This document shows, in pieces, positions 52,462 through 63,099 of a stretch of 64,000 bases of DNA. Source of the DNA: Pachysolen tannophilus NRRL Y-2460 (lineage: Eukaryota; Ascomycota; Pichiomycetes; Alaninales; Pachysolenaceae); NCBI GenBank assembly GCA_001661245.1, contig KV454011.1, positions 1,658,135 through 1,722,134 on the forward strand. The letters are read 5' to 3'. How positions within the stretch are numbered: the stretch's first letter is position 1; each line of letters starts with the position of its first letter. Below the pieces are notes generated by a model. It worked only from the letters and a program-made list of their open reading frames with translations, did not search any database and was not told the DNA's origin. The position numbers and the translations under genes were made by a program.

Positions 52462-53358
52462 ATGTCTGTTCGCCAAGTAAGATCGAGACTGAATAAAACT
52501 GGAGAGGAATCTTATAGAGCTGTTTCAGCAAACGAAAAAATTTCCATGTCAGCTAAAATGTCATCATCTTCTGCAGTTGAATCAGATAGTGAATCTATCA
52601 GTCATAATTCGATCAATCTGGGTGGTGAAGGTATTAAACCTCCAATTAGAAGAAGATCTTCGTTGTTTTCATTATCTTCACAGGAACCTCTTCCTGTCCC
52701 AGACGAGAAAGATTACTTGGCGTTTAGAAAAGATGAAAGACATTTTTCTCTTATAAGGAACTTACATATGGCAGATTTTATTACATTACTCAATGGTTTT
52801 AGTGGATTTTATTCCATAGTGTCATGTTTGAGATTTACTTTAACTTCAAGTCCTCATTACGTTCAAAGAGCTCTTTTTTTCATTGCTTTAGGTATGCTTT
52901 TTGATTTTTTTGATGGAAAAGTGGCTAGATTAAGGAATAAAGCTTCATTAATTGGTCAGGAATTGGATTCATTAGCTGATTTAATATCATTTGGAGTTGC
53001 TCCTGCTTCCATTGCATTCGCAATTGGCCTTCAAACTACATTAGATGTATTAATATTGAGTTATATGGTGTTGTGCGGTTTAACAAGACTTGCAAGATTT
53101 AATGTTACCGTTGCATCGTTGCCAAAGGATGAGAAGGGAAAATCTAAATTTTTTGAAGGATTACCAATTCCAACAACTTTATGGTTAGTTTGTCTTATGG
53201 CATTTTGGGTTACCAAAGGTTGGTATGCCGCAGAATTGGGAGTTGTGGGCGGTATTTGGTGGGAAAATACTTTCTTTGAATTTCATCCAATATCAACAAT
53301 TTTTTTCGTGCAAGGATGCGGTATGATTAGTAAGAGTTTACATGTTCCAAAACCATAA
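52462..53358 (+). CDS. CHO1: CDP-diacylglycerol:serine phosphatidyltransferase
   Basis: Makes phosphatidylserine in the ER from CDP-diacylglycerol and serine. The 298 residues carry the CDP-alcohol phosphatidyltransferase signature D-G-x2-A-R-x8-G-x3-D-x3-D: FDGKVARLRNKASLIGQ then ELDSLADL (about 151-178). Several hydrophobic membrane segments lie after residue 100, including FSGFYSIVSCL and ALFFIALGMLF. The N-terminal 80 residues are Ser-rich and basic (RRRSSLFSLSS, a likely phosphoregulated region). It ends SKSLHVPKP, typical of the fungal PS synthase. Length is slightly above S. cerevisiae Cho1 (276). Confidence 0.96.
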   Translation: MSVRQVRSRLNKTGEESYRAVSANEKISMSAKMSSSSAVESDSESISHNSINLGGEGIKPPIRRRSSLFSLSSQEPLPVPDEKDYLAFRKDERHFSLIRNLHMADFITLLNGFSGFYSIVSCLRFTLTSSPHYVQRALFFIALGMLFDFFDGKVARLRNKASLIGQELDSLADLISFGVAPASIAFAIGLQTTLDVLILSYMVLCGLTRLARFNVTVASLPKDEKGKSKFFEGLPIPTTLWLVCLMAFWVTKGWYAAELGVVGGIWWENTFFEFHPISTIFFVQGCGMISKSLHVPKP

Positions 53359-55672
53359 TTATTGTACAATTGACTAGGTCTATGGATAGGATTTTTTTTT
53401 TTTTTTGCAGAATCCATTACTTTTTTTCTTGCCCAAACTTTCTTGTTTCAAAAATATAGAAAAAAGCTATTTATTATTGATGTGTTTATCATTTGATGAA
53501 TACTACATTTCTAGCAACTGCTATTTTTTATATTATAGTATATACTGATTGTTTTCAAAGAAGAAAAAAAAAAAAAAAAAAAAAAAAAAAGCGAGAGAGC
53601 TTTCAAATTTTACCCTAAAAACTATTTCTTATACTGGAATGTTTATGATGTTTATTTTCAAATTAAAATAAAACAACTTTTTATGTAAATAGTATTGTAT
53701 TTGTTTCTTTTCACTGAAAAACGAGAACTATAGTTCTTTGTAGAAATCGTAATTGTGGTTTTCATTTATTTCATTTTAGCATTACTAGCAAAAGATCTTG
53801 AAAATCAACATGACCACAATAAGATTCTACAAAAACCTAAACTTCCTCAAAGTATTCTAAAAAAAAGATTTCTTCCTGTTTCAAAAACCGCTTGTAGAAA
53901 AAAACAAAGAACCTATGGTTTTATAAGAATCTTCCTTGAAGAAACAGCGCTAGGAGCACTATAACATGAAAAAAGCCCAAAAATCAATCTCTTTTTCCTA
54001 AATCAACATACATAGCACTGGATTCCTCTGTTAAAATGGTGAAAACGATTACTGAAACTTTTGAGTTCTCAAAATTATAATGTATGTATCTTTTTCAAAC
54101 TACTCGGTGAATCATGCTCTCTCAGTTAAATATCTGATTTTGAAGAGCTAGAACTAACATTAAAAGTAATGAAATTGATCTATTGAATGGAAAAAACATA
54201 ATTCTGTTGCTTACTATTACTAAGTCCAAATCAATATTGCTTGGATCAAATTTTTCAGATAATGCTTCACAGCTAAACAATCGTAAAATATTTTACAAAC
54301 TACCATTTCAAAAAGGAAAAATAGATCTTGTTACTGATTCCATTTTACATGGAAATTTTATTCCCCCTTTCTCTATTAAAATAAGGTTTCAAATCATTCA
54401 GGACTTGATTGCAGTTCTTTTTTTTTTTTTTCTTCGATATCAGATTCTTTGCAATATTATTAGATTAATCTCTAAAAGTCATGCAGAGTTAATCATAGGA
54501 AACGTTGGAAGAGCCTCTCCTGTAGTCTGCTTTATCAAAAACAGCTTACATTTTACCAACTTTTTAGAGGGAGTTTATTAAATACAATTTTTCAAAAAAA
54601 ATTTTCTCTTGTTTTCAAAATCAAATCAGAAAGACAATTACTACTATATAATTCACTTTACCATTACAAATGAAGATTTTAGTCCACAAAATTTTCAGGA
54701 AATTTACGTTCGAATACTAAAAAAAAATAGCTCGCTAATCTAATTTAAATCGTGGTAAAACTATTATAATAGAAATATATTTTAAGATCTTGAATCTAAG
54801 TCTAAACTAAGCATCATTATCCGTGCAGAGACAATTTTAGTTAGTTCGTTATTGTTAGATTATTTTTAATTTTGAATCAAGATAGGAAAGTGTTATTTGT
54901 CTTATAAACTATAGGTAAGTTGTAATATTAGAAAGCAATACTTTTGGAAAAACGTGCAAAATTCCAAGCAAATACAGGCTTGTAATTTTTCTTTGAGCCC
55001 AACAATATAATTTTAGAAAATACGATCTGATCTCTTAAATATTATATTGGGAAGCATCAAATAAATTGATACCAAATCTTTTTGGGAACTCATCAGAAAG
55101 TGTCTTGCTGGTTTTCTGAATCAGTATTTATGCACAACTTGCATGCGGCTCCAAAATAATTTCCTTTTATGGAAAAGATCAGCCTCTAAATGCATGAGCA
55201 CAAAGAGTACCATGATAGCTTGTAAGCGTTTTTTGCATATAAAAAACTTAAAAATTAGCCGAGGCTGGTTTAACAGTACCGAATACAAATGGAATGCTAT
55301 CAATAAAGTACAATGATTTGATACTTTGAATCAGATCAAAAGCCAGCACTGAATTATAGTTTTTTCAGCTGTTGAGAATCAATTCTTGAAAGCGATTTTT
55401 CAAAATATTAGATCAAGATCCAGCAAAGCACTAAGATCTAAGGTTTGATCTAATAGTATAAATAAGTCAAAATTTCCACTTATTAATTTTTGATCTAACG
55501 TTTAGTTTAAAAACTTTAGCAATTTCGATGTGTTAAGAATCCAGGACAACAACAAGCTTAGTGCACATCACTAAACAAAGTTCTGACATTCGTTTTAAAT
55601 CGATCACATATATATATATTTTTTTGTTAAACTAGGGGAGATTACTTATTGTTTTTTTTAAATATAATAAAA
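53359..55672. other. 2.3-kb gene-free stretch, chitinase upstream region
   Basis: The longest non-coding stretch in the window. Reading frames at 53755-53964 and 54183-54581 contain no ATG start and show no recognisable domain. The 570 bases nearest the chitinase gene hold four Ace2-like CCAGC words (55107-55112 and 55264-55269 on the reverse strand; 55343-55347 and 55420-55424 on the forward strand). I see no transposon ends or tRNA. Poly-A at 53563-53590. Confidence 0.5.
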
Positions 55673-57466
55673 ATGTATTCAAAATTAATAAAACTCATAG
55701 CAGGTGCCTTATTCACATCAAAAATTGCAGGAGCTTTCAATGCTACATCAAATGAAAATGTTGTTTTATATTGGGGTCAAAATTCAGCTGGGTCGCAACA
55801 AGATTTAGCTTATTATTGTGAAAGTGATTCAGTAGATATCGTGGTTTTAGCTTTCATGACAGAGTTCCCAGGTACTGACGATGTACCAACCTTGAATTTT
55901 GCTTCTGCTTGCTCAGATACTTTCAGTGATGGTCTATTGGATTGTACCCAAATTGCTTCTGATATCGAGACATGCCAATCTCTTGGAAAAAAAGTCTTAT
56001 TATCTTTGGGTGGTGAAGCTGGGTCATACGGTTTTAGCTCAGACTCTGAAGCTGAAACATTTGCTGATACCTTATGGAACATGTTTGGGGAAGGATCAGC
56101 AGATGAAAGACCATTTGGAACTTCAGTTGTCGATGGTTTTGATTTTGATATTGAAAACAATAACCAAACAGGTTACGTTGCTTTGGCCAATAAATTGAGA
56201 ACTTATTATTCTACTGGATCAAAAGACTATTACATTTCTGCTGCTCCACAATGTGTTTATCCAGACGCCAGTGTTGGTGACCTTCTTAGTGGAGCTGATG
56301 TCGATTTTGCTTTCATTCAATTCTACAATAATGACTGTGATTTAGATAAGGCTGATTACAACTGGGACACTTGGGCCAACTATGCTTCCACTGTTTCACC
56401 AAATTCAGATATAAAGCTTTTCGTTGGTTTACCAGCTTCTTCAAGTGCAGCAACAACTGGTTATATCTCAGATCTTGACACTATAAAAGAAAAGATTGAG
56501 GCTATTGGCTCAAATTCAAACTTTGGTGGTATTATGCTTTGGGATGCGTCTCAAGGTTTTGCAAATGAAATTTCAAGTGGAGAAAACTATGTTGAAGCTA
56601 TGAAATCAATTTTAACGGACGTTTATGGAGCAAGCAGTACTGCTTCATCTACAAGTTCTTCATCAACAGCTTCATCTACCAGTTCTTCATCATCAGCTTC
56701 ATCATCGGCTTCATCAACATCGACTACTCTTCAAGCAGCTGTTACCACACAAAGTTCATCTTCATCTTCCTCTTCTTCCTCAGCATTAAATACATTCTCA
56801 TCATCTAGCGAGGAAAGTACCTTTGTTCCAACAACTTTTTCAACTTTGACCTCAAGTGCTGAAAGTACACAAAGCCCTTCGACATTGACAACTCAAAGTC
56901 CAAATGCCCCATTTGCCCAAACTTCAACTGAATCCAGTATTATTTCAAACAGCACAGCAAGCTTTAGCTTTCCTAATCTTCCTAATACTGTCCCAACTTT
57001 CAACCCAAACGCAGATAAATCAGAAACCGCTCCTGGGCCAAATTTCACAGATGCCCCATCTTCATCATCCACTACAGAAGCTAATACAGCACCTAATACA
57101 GTAGCTACTACATTGGCTACTACATTAGCCACTACATTGGCAACAACTTCAACATCTTCGGCTACCTCTTCTGCTAGTTCTTCAACTGCCTCTGGATACA
57201 CCGACTGCTCATCACTTTCTGGTGCGAAAGAAGCTAAATGTATGAATAGCAATTTCAAAAAAGGCTTATTCTTAGGATCAGCAGACTCATGTGAAGAAGG
57301 ACAATATGCTTGTTCAGCTAGTGGACAAATTGCTCAATGTAACTGGGGAAAATGGGCGTTAACTACATGTGCTTCTGGAACTACTTGTTATGCATTTTCT
57401 TCTTCTGAACTAGTTGTCATTGGATGCAATTATTCATATGAAGAGAGTCAATATGAAAAGAAATGA
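55673..57466 (+). CDS. CHT3: Secreted GH18 chitinase with CBM19 (Cts1/Cht3-type)
   Basis: Cuts chitin at the septum for cell separation. The ATG is at 55673; the frame extends eight codons further with no other ATG. The 597-residue protein has a signal peptide (MYSKLIKLIAGALFTSKIAG), a GH18 barrel to about residue 310 with catalytic DGFDFDIEN (Glu161), and a Ser/Thr-rich linker including ATT/ATL repeats near residues 475-490. The C-terminal ~85 residues are a cysteine-rich CBM19 chitin-binding domain (YTDCSSLSGAKEAKCMNSNF through TTCYAF). There is no GPI signal, so it is secreted. Ace2-type sites lie upstream. CBM19 makes it an ortholog of S. cerevisiae CTS1 rather than other Cht paralogs; symbol is by analogy. 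Confidence 0.93.
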   Translation: MYSKLIKLIAGALFTSKIAGAFNATSNENVVLYWGQNSAGSQQDLAYYCESDSVDIVVLAFMTEFPGTDDVPTLNFASACSDTFSDGLLDCTQIASDIETCQSLGKKVLLSLGGEAGSYGFSSDSEAETFADTLWNMFGEGSADERPFGTSVVDGFDFDIENNNQTGYVALANKLRTYYSTGSKDYYISAAPQCVYPDASVGDLLSGADVDFAFIQFYNNDCDLDKADYNWDTWANYASTVSPNSDIKLFVGLPASSSAATTGYISDLDTIKEKIEAIGSNSNFGGIMLWDASQGFANEISSGENYVEAMKSILTDVYGASSTASSTSSSSTASSTSSSSSASSSASSTSTTLQAAVTTQSSSSSSSSSSALNTFSSSSEESTFVPTTFSTLTSSAESTQSPSTLTTQSPNAPFAQTSTESSIISNSTASFSFPNLPNTVPTFNPNADKSETAPGPNFTDAPSSSSTTEANTAPNTVATTLATTLATTLATTSTSSATSSASSSTASGYTDCSSLSGAKEAKCMNSNFKKGLFLGSADSCEEGQYACSASGQIAQCNWGKWALTTCASGTTCYAFSSSELVVIGCNYSYEESQYEKK

Positions 57467-57693
57467 ACTGTTATTGGGAGACCGTTTAGTTCAAATTAGT
57501 TGGTATTTTTGGTGTTTGTACTTTTATTTCTATTATTATGTTAATTCGGTTTTTGTCTTATATTATTATTATATTATGTTTATGTTTATGTTTGTTTAAT
57601 TAATTATTGTTACAATAAAAATTGTTTTTAATTTTCCTTTTGTAAAATGTAATTAATTCTATTGTATAAATATGGGTGTACGTATATAGAATA

Positions 57694-58470
57694 CTATATA
57701 TGAGCATTCCAATCAGGATACAAGAAATATGAATAAATTCTTGATCTAATCTCAATTGTTTCACTTTCTTCTTCAAAAATAGGTTTCCAACGAACCAAAT
57801 CATTTTTTTCTACTCTAAATCCAAACTCTTTAGCCTTTTCGAAAAAATCCAAATCTGCGTGAATCAATTTTGGTCTGTGTGGTGAAAAGACAACAAAACA
57901 ACAACCATTTGCAGAAATATTTTTTTTACAAGTTTCTAATAGTTTTAAATGTTCAGTGTGATTAAATACTAAATCGGCTAATATGATTAAATCAAATTTT
58001 TCATCTTTACCAATTTCTGAGGTAAATGGTTCGTAGTCGTTACCCCATATATACCCCTTAACAATAACATTTTGCCTTTCATTTAAACCTGGGCAATTCT
58101 TAATATTATAATCAATATTAGAAATTAATTCAGGCTCTGGATAATCAGTAGCAACAACTTTTTTGGCATCATTCAACCCACAAATTAATGAAGGCAAAGC
58201 ACTGCCGGCTCCTAATTCTAATACATTTTTACCCTTTACCAAAGTTTCAGCATGTTCATCAAGATAATTAGCTGTATATATCCCGGCATTCCATAACAAG
58301 TGCCCCCATAAAGGTGATTTTCCCACAAGTCGAAGAGTAATTGATTGTGGATTTGCATTTTTAATGATTCTCTCATATGTTGCAAAGTGCGGTTCTGGTT
58401 CTGGTTTGAAATAACCTTCTGGTTCTTGAAACATATCACCATTCAATGAAATTTCATCACTATCGCTCAT
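57694..58470 (-). CDS. EFM7: Methyltransferase Efm7/Nnt1 family
   Basis: SAM-dependent methyltransferase of the nicotinamide N-methyltransferase-like family; yeast Efm7 methylates the N-terminal Gly and Lys2 of elongation factor 1A. The 258 residues (start ATG 58470; the open frame begins four codons earlier at a non-ATG) fit the yeast protein (261). Motifs: N-terminal [43 protein letters not shown] motif [15 protein letters not shown] and the [12 protein letters not shown] segment, all characteristic. Located immediately downstream of the chitinase gene, convergent with it. It was earlier thought to act on nicotinamide. Confidence 0.93.
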   Translation of the reverse strand: MSDSDEISLNGDMFQEPEGYFKPEPEPHFATYERIIKNANPQSITLRLVGKSPLWGHLLWNAGIYTANYLDEHAETLVKGKNVLELGAGSALPSLICGLNDAKKVVATDYPEPELISNIDYNIKNCPGLNERQNVIVKGYIWGNDYEPFTSEIGKDEKFDLIILADLVFNHTEHLKLLETCKKNISANGCCFVVFSPHRPKLIHADLDFFEKAKEFGFRVEKNDLVRWKPIFEEESETIEIRSRIYSYFLYPDWNAHI

Positions 58471-58922
58471 TTTCAATTTCAAGATTTTAGATGAATGTCA
58501 AAAGTAGAGAGTATAATTCGATGAGATCAAGATGAGATGAAAATAAAAAAGAAAAAAAATATAGAATATAAATTAATTTTTCACTTTTTCTCCTTTTGAA
58601 CTCTTTTGCTTTCCGATTACACAAAGAAAGCCCCTATTGAACAAGAATTTGTTGTTTCAATTACTAGTAATCTCTAGCTATAATTCTACAATGAAAACAA
58701 CCAGAGATTTAAAGGTCAAAGGTCTATCTATCTAAGTTTAAATCAAGTTTATTTTTTTTTTTAGAAAATTATGTATTACACCATAAAAGAAACGAGAAAA
58801 AAAAAAAAAACAATATAATAATCACCTTCAAATGAACAAATCCAAGAACTATTTTCTTAAAAAATTCATTTAACCGAAATAGAATACTTATGTCTGTCTA
58901 ATTTTATTTATATGAAACTAGC
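58471..58922. promoter_or_regulatory. EFM7 upstream region
   Basis: About 450 bases of AT-rich DNA with A and T tracts between the EFM7 start and the RPS30 stop. No gene or clear motif. Confidence 0.4.
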
Positions 58923-59524
58923 TTAAGCTGAGTTAGCATTTCTCTTTTGGTTACCAGCAACGACATTAACAAATCTTCTAGTGTATAATAATCTCTTGTA
59001 AGCGCGACCTTTTGGCTGCTTTGGCTTTTCTTGCTTTTCAACTTTTGGTGTTTGTGACTTAACTTTACCAGCACGAGCTAATGAACCGTGAACTTTACCC
59101 TATAAAATGTGTTAGTAAATCTAATCAGATTAAATGAAAAATGGTTAAGAAATCATAGAAAACCATTATATAAAATGAATCTTTTCGAATATATAATAGG
59201 AATAATAATACTCTTGCTCAAAAAATAGTTATATTATCAAGAACCAGTCACATTTAGAAAATATTCACTTCTTCCTCCCTTCCCATATCTATATCGCTGA
59301 TAATCTTCTTTTAAAAAATATTTCAGTAATGGATTGCTAACCTTATACATTTCTTTAACAAAACTTGTTGGATGGCAAAAAAAAAAATTAAATTAAAAAT
59401 AAAAAAAAATTTCCACTCTATTTTTTTTCATGATTAACTTGATGAATAAACTATTAACAATTGCAAAAGTATTACTTTCCCTATGACTTCCATTATCTCA
59501 ACAACGATTATAATAACATACCAT
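58923..59524 (-). CDS. RPS30: Small ribosomal subunit protein eS30 (spliced)
   Basis: Small basic component of the 40S subunit. Exon 1 is only the ATG (59522-59524), the intron 59100-59521 (donor GTATGT, acceptor ATAG) and exon 2 58923-59099; the protein is 59 residues. Exon 2 encodes [40 protein letters not shown], almost identical to Rps30. S. cerevisiae RPS30 also has an exon 1 consisting of just the start codon. The short exon is why ORF finders miss it. A TGTGACTG element, the HomolD box in the gene's orientation (CAGTCACA), lies about 270 bases upstream. There is no ubiquitin-like fusion as in animals. Confidence 0.96.
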
Positions 59525-59916
59525 TTTGATGTATATTTGTTATTTACTATAAAAATGAATATATAATTAATTAATATTTAAATTAAATTAAATTATAGAT
59601 ACTTTTTCAAAAGAAAATTCGTCACAGAAATTTTTTTTTTTTTTTTTTTTCTTCATTTTTCACTGCATCTGCCAATCCACAAAATTACAACGTGTCAGCA
59701 AAAAATGTAAAAGGTAGTGTTTAGAGAACTAAACAATATAGTGTTCTGTGATTTACACCTACAATGAACAATGTTACTCTAAGCCTGCTGTGACTGCGAG
59801 CACAAGTTTCCGAATTGGGAAAATACATATGTAATTCCATTTTATTTAGTTTTTGTTTGGTAGTTTCTAACACTACCAAATAAGAAATAACAAATTAAAA
59901 GAAGATGATTACCTAA
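59525..59916. promoter_or_regulatory. RPS30 upstream region with HomolD-like box
   Basis: Contains CAGTCACA on the minus strand (59789-59796, written TGTGACTG on the plus strand), the core promoter element known from S. pombe ribosomal protein genes, plus a T run (59631-59650). The far end abuts the stop of the DUF202-A gene. Confidence 0.45.
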
Positions 59917-60592
59917 TTAAGATGTTTCGCTTATAGTAACAAGTACAAAAATTAAAATAGTTAGCTTGATTAATTTGTTAGTAAATAATATTGATGATGG
60001 CGGTTAAGATTTTTAGGAAAACAATTTTGAAATAGGTAAACTTGTTACTTACGATTAGAACCAATGACAATGTGATTGCGATGAATAGCCTACTGGCTGG
60101 GAATATGTTTTCTGTCAAGAGTTGTTGAATGGTGAAATATCTTACAACACCAAAGACTAATGTAATCATTGCAGTAGCTAAAAATAATAAACCTATTGGC
60201 CGTCCAAATTCTTTTATTTTATTTTCTGATAATCTGAGTAACTGAGTAATTCCAACCCCAACAGATGCAAATGCTAAACTTGTTCTTAACCATGATAAAA
60301 AAGTTCTTTCACTAGCCAAATGATCTCTCGCCACGGAACCAGTATTTTCTAAATATAAAGCTCCATAGTCCCAAATAAAAAATCTATGCTTCTTCTGTAA
60401 TTGTTGATCATAATCAGGTTGCAGCTGCTGAGGTTGTTGATTATTATTATCGTTGTTACTTCTAGGATTTTTCCTAATTGTAGTACCTAAAACGTTCAGT
60501 GCTGGTATCACACTGCTTTTTCTTCTTACACTTGTATTATCCCCAAAGCGTATGTGATTACTTGATCCCCCATCCATCCCTGATGGTTCCAT
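59917..60592 (-). CDS. DUF202-family membrane protein, copy A (spliced)
   Basis: Three-pass membrane protein of the YidH/DUF202 family, which also includes the Vtc1-like part of the VTC complex. Exon 1 is 60053-60592 (ATG at 60592, 180 codons), intron 59965-60052 with donor GTAAGT, branch TACTAAC and a short branch-to-acceptor distance (CAAG), exon 2 59917-59964 (15 codons). The 195-residue product has a Gln/Asn-rich N-terminus, the family core GSVARDHLASERTFLSWLRT and three membrane segments. Without splicing the frame would read through the intron to a less hydrophobic ending (59978). Exon 2 (LTILIFVLVTISETS) completes the last membrane helix. Function in yeasts is unknown. Confidence 0.82.
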
Positions 60593-60825
60593 CTCTATAA
60601 GATTATGATTTCTATGGTGCTGATTGATCAAGTCAATTAATAATTATCAAATAATTAATACTCAATTCTATCTATCTATTTTACACACATCAAAAACAAA
60701 ATTGAGAATATGCACATACTCACGTGATATATATTTATCAAAAGAATCTGTGTTAAAAACATATAATTTAAAATCAAACTGTGTGTTTTATTTTCTTTTT
60801 ATTATTATTATTATCAATATCCTAC

Positions 60826-61629
60826 TTAAACCTTAGCAACTACTGCCAATACCACAATAGTCATCTATTTGAAAAGTATTTTATTTTTTAGTTAGTAAAT
60901 TAGTTGTATCAAACAATAAAAATTGGCACTTTTCCACTTTTCCACTTTTCCACTTACTGTTAACAATGAAAATAATAAAACTATAATACTTAACCTATCA
61001 ATTGGAAATCGATTATCTTCTAATAATTTTTGTACAAGGAAATACCTAATGAACCCAAATAAAGTACATAAAACTGCTATTGTAACAAAACAAATCCCCA
61101 ATGGCTTACCAAATGATGATATATTCTTAGTCTTATACATAATATAACTACTACCATCTTCCAGAGAAAGATTAAATAATTGTACTATTCCCACTCCTAC
61201 TGCTACAAAACTTAAACTAGTTCTTGCCCATGCTAATACTGTCCTCTCATTTGCTAACTGAAATTTTTTTTTTTATTTTTTTTTTAATACTAGTTAGTAA
61301 TCTTATTCCGTCATTCATAATAAATTTTTATTTTATAAATTACTTACGTGATCCCTAGCCACCGTTCCCTTATTAGGAACAGAGAATACAAATTTCCATT
61401 TTTCACAATAATTCATGATAATGTTTGTAAAACTATTCTTTTCTTGAATTTCTTCATCATTATTATTATTATTATTTTTGCGGCGTTCCACATCTTGTAT
61501 TATCTCATCGGGCAGCACTTCACTTGAAGTTTCTAAATTTTGAGAATTATTCACATTTGTAATACCATTAAAATTATCTCTCTCATTCCCTGTAAATCTA
61601 GAAGTTAAAATCGAAAAATTCTCCAGCAT
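60826..61629 (-). CDS. DUF202-family membrane protein, copy B (two introns)
   Basis: Tandem paralogue of copy A. Exon 1 61348-61629 (94 codons), intron 1 61258-61347 (GTAAGT, TACTAAC, TTTCAG), exon 2 60958-61257 (100 codons), intron 2 60865-60957 (GTAAGT, TTTACTAAC, ATAG), exon 3 60826-60864 (12 codons). All joins are phase 0 and the product is 206 residues. Exon 1 ends in VARDH and exon 2 begins LANERTVLAWARTSLSF, equivalent to VARDHLASERTFLSW in copy A, so intron 1 is placed within the core. Exon 3 (MTIVVLAVVAKV) completes the last hydrophobic helix. The intron-2 start contains three GTGGAAAA units. Copy A lacks intron 1. Function unknown. Confidence 0.85.
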
Positions 61630-62007
61630 TGTTTGAAATCTTTATTGTTATTGATCAATCTTGGTTTCTTTCATATAACTAAAGCTTTAGTCACTTTTAC
61701 TTACCTACTATATTATTGTAGATTTAAACATAACAAAAGCTCCATAATACGCTTATTGCTTATTAAACGCGTACACTAAAGCAGTAAGCATGAGTGTACA
61801 CATAATGTTTGCGCGCTTGCAAGTAAATTGCGTCTATTTATGCGCGCATTTTGGAGATTTTTTTTTTCACTTTTATTGTTGCTAACAATGGATAAGTCAA
61901 AATACATCACAACTATACTTGAATTGAATTTGTTAGTAAAAGCAACGCATAAAAGAATTAAAGAAAAAAAATTTTTTTTAAAATTAATTTATTTTTTTTC
62001 CGGCTCA
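61630..62007. promoter_or_regulatory. Divergent promoter, DUF202-B and COQ11
   Basis: 378 bases. An ACGCGT MluI-box (61767-61772) and a TGCGC-rich cluster (61807-61850, including the palindrome TGCGCGCA at 61841-61848) stand out. In-frame upstream ATGs (61840, 61888) would extend Coq11 if transcription starts before them. Confidence 0.5.
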
Positions 62008-62923
62008 ATGTCTTCTTCTGCTGTTCAGAAATCATTGGTTGTATTTGGAGGTAATGGGTTTTTAGGTAGGAGAATATGTCAACAGGGTATTCAAAAAGGA
62101 TATAAGATCACTTCCATGTCGTAAGTATCAATGATTTTGTTTTATTCGGAGCAAAAAACGGAAAACGTTACTAACTTTATTCATATATATATATATTTTT
62201 AGTCGTTCGGGTGCTCCACCTAAAAATATTTTACCCAGTGATAATCAATGGGTTGAGAAAGTCAATTGGAAAAAAGTGAATATTTTTGACCCAGAAACAT
62301 ATGCAGATGAGTTAGCAACTTCAAACATTGTTGTACATTCATTGGGAATCTTATTAGAAGGTCGAAACTATAAGGAAACACTCAATTCATTTCCAGGTTC
62401 CAAGAACTCTAGTGTTTTTTGTAAAAATGGAGTTTCTTCGATATCACCTTATCCAAATCCAATGGATAAATCTATTTACAATAGTTATGACTATATGAAC
62501 AGACAATCTGCTTTAATTGCATGTCGAGAATTTCTTGAAAAAACCGATCCATTCTCAAAGAGGACTTTTGTTTATATATCTGCAGATCAAAATTTTGTTG
62601 GTATACCGCATGGATATTTGGATTCAAAGAGAAAAGCAGAATCAGAGATATTACAAATGAAACAAAATTTTGAAAATTTTCAACCTATATTAATGAGACC
62701 TAGTTTTATGTTTGATGAAACTATTTCAAATGATTTTCGTGTCATTTTAAAAGATGGGCTAAGTTTATTAAATTATGTAAATAAAAATTTATTAAATGAT
62801 ACCCTTTCAAGTTTTGTTAGACCTCCAGTTTCAACACAAAAAGTTGCTAGATGTATATTTGATAAGATTGAAGAAGAAAAATTTGATGGACCAGTTTTAT
62901 TAGAAGAAATTTTAAAACATTGA
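62008..62923 (+). CDS. COQ11: Coq11, atypical SDR of coenzyme Q biosynthesis (spliced)
   Basis: Mitochondrial member of the NDUFA9-like atypical short-chain dehydrogenase family; part of the CoQ synthome. Exon 1 is 62008-62120, the intron 62121-62202 (82 bases; donor GTAAGT, TACTAAC at 62169-62175, acceptor TTTTAG), exon 2 62203-62923, phase 2, protein 277 residues, which equals the length of S. cerevisiae Coq11. It begins with the Rossmann motif VVFGGNGFLGRRIC and continues with IVVHSLGILLEGRNY, YMNRQSALIA and FVYISADQ. The frame stays open upstream with ATGs at 61840 and 61888, which would add a basic, hydrophobic leader that might aid mitochondrial import; I prefer 62008 on length. Confidence 0.92.
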
Positions 62924-63099
62924 TCTTTTGCATATATTCTACAAGTTATGATCATGCAGATTTAATGAAAATAATAATAATAATAAAACTCCTATTATAT
63001 AATGAATGTATAAATGATAAATAAAATCAAGCAAAAACAAAAACAAAAACAGAAGAAGGGTTACTATTCCATAAAAGTTGAATTAAACTTAATGCCTAC

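Noticed and set aside
53755-53964. Open frame of 69 codons in the CHO1-chitinase gap
   Set aside because: No ATG in the frame and no recognisable motif.
54183-54581. Open frame of 132 codons in the same gap
   Set aside because: No ATG in frame; composition consistent with random AT-rich DNA.
59978-60052. Read-through C-terminus of DUF202-A (NKFTYFKIVFLKIL tail)
   Set aside because: The segment lies after a GTAAGT donor and includes a TACTAAC branch point; the spliced form has a better hydrophobic tail, so I treat the read-through as intron.
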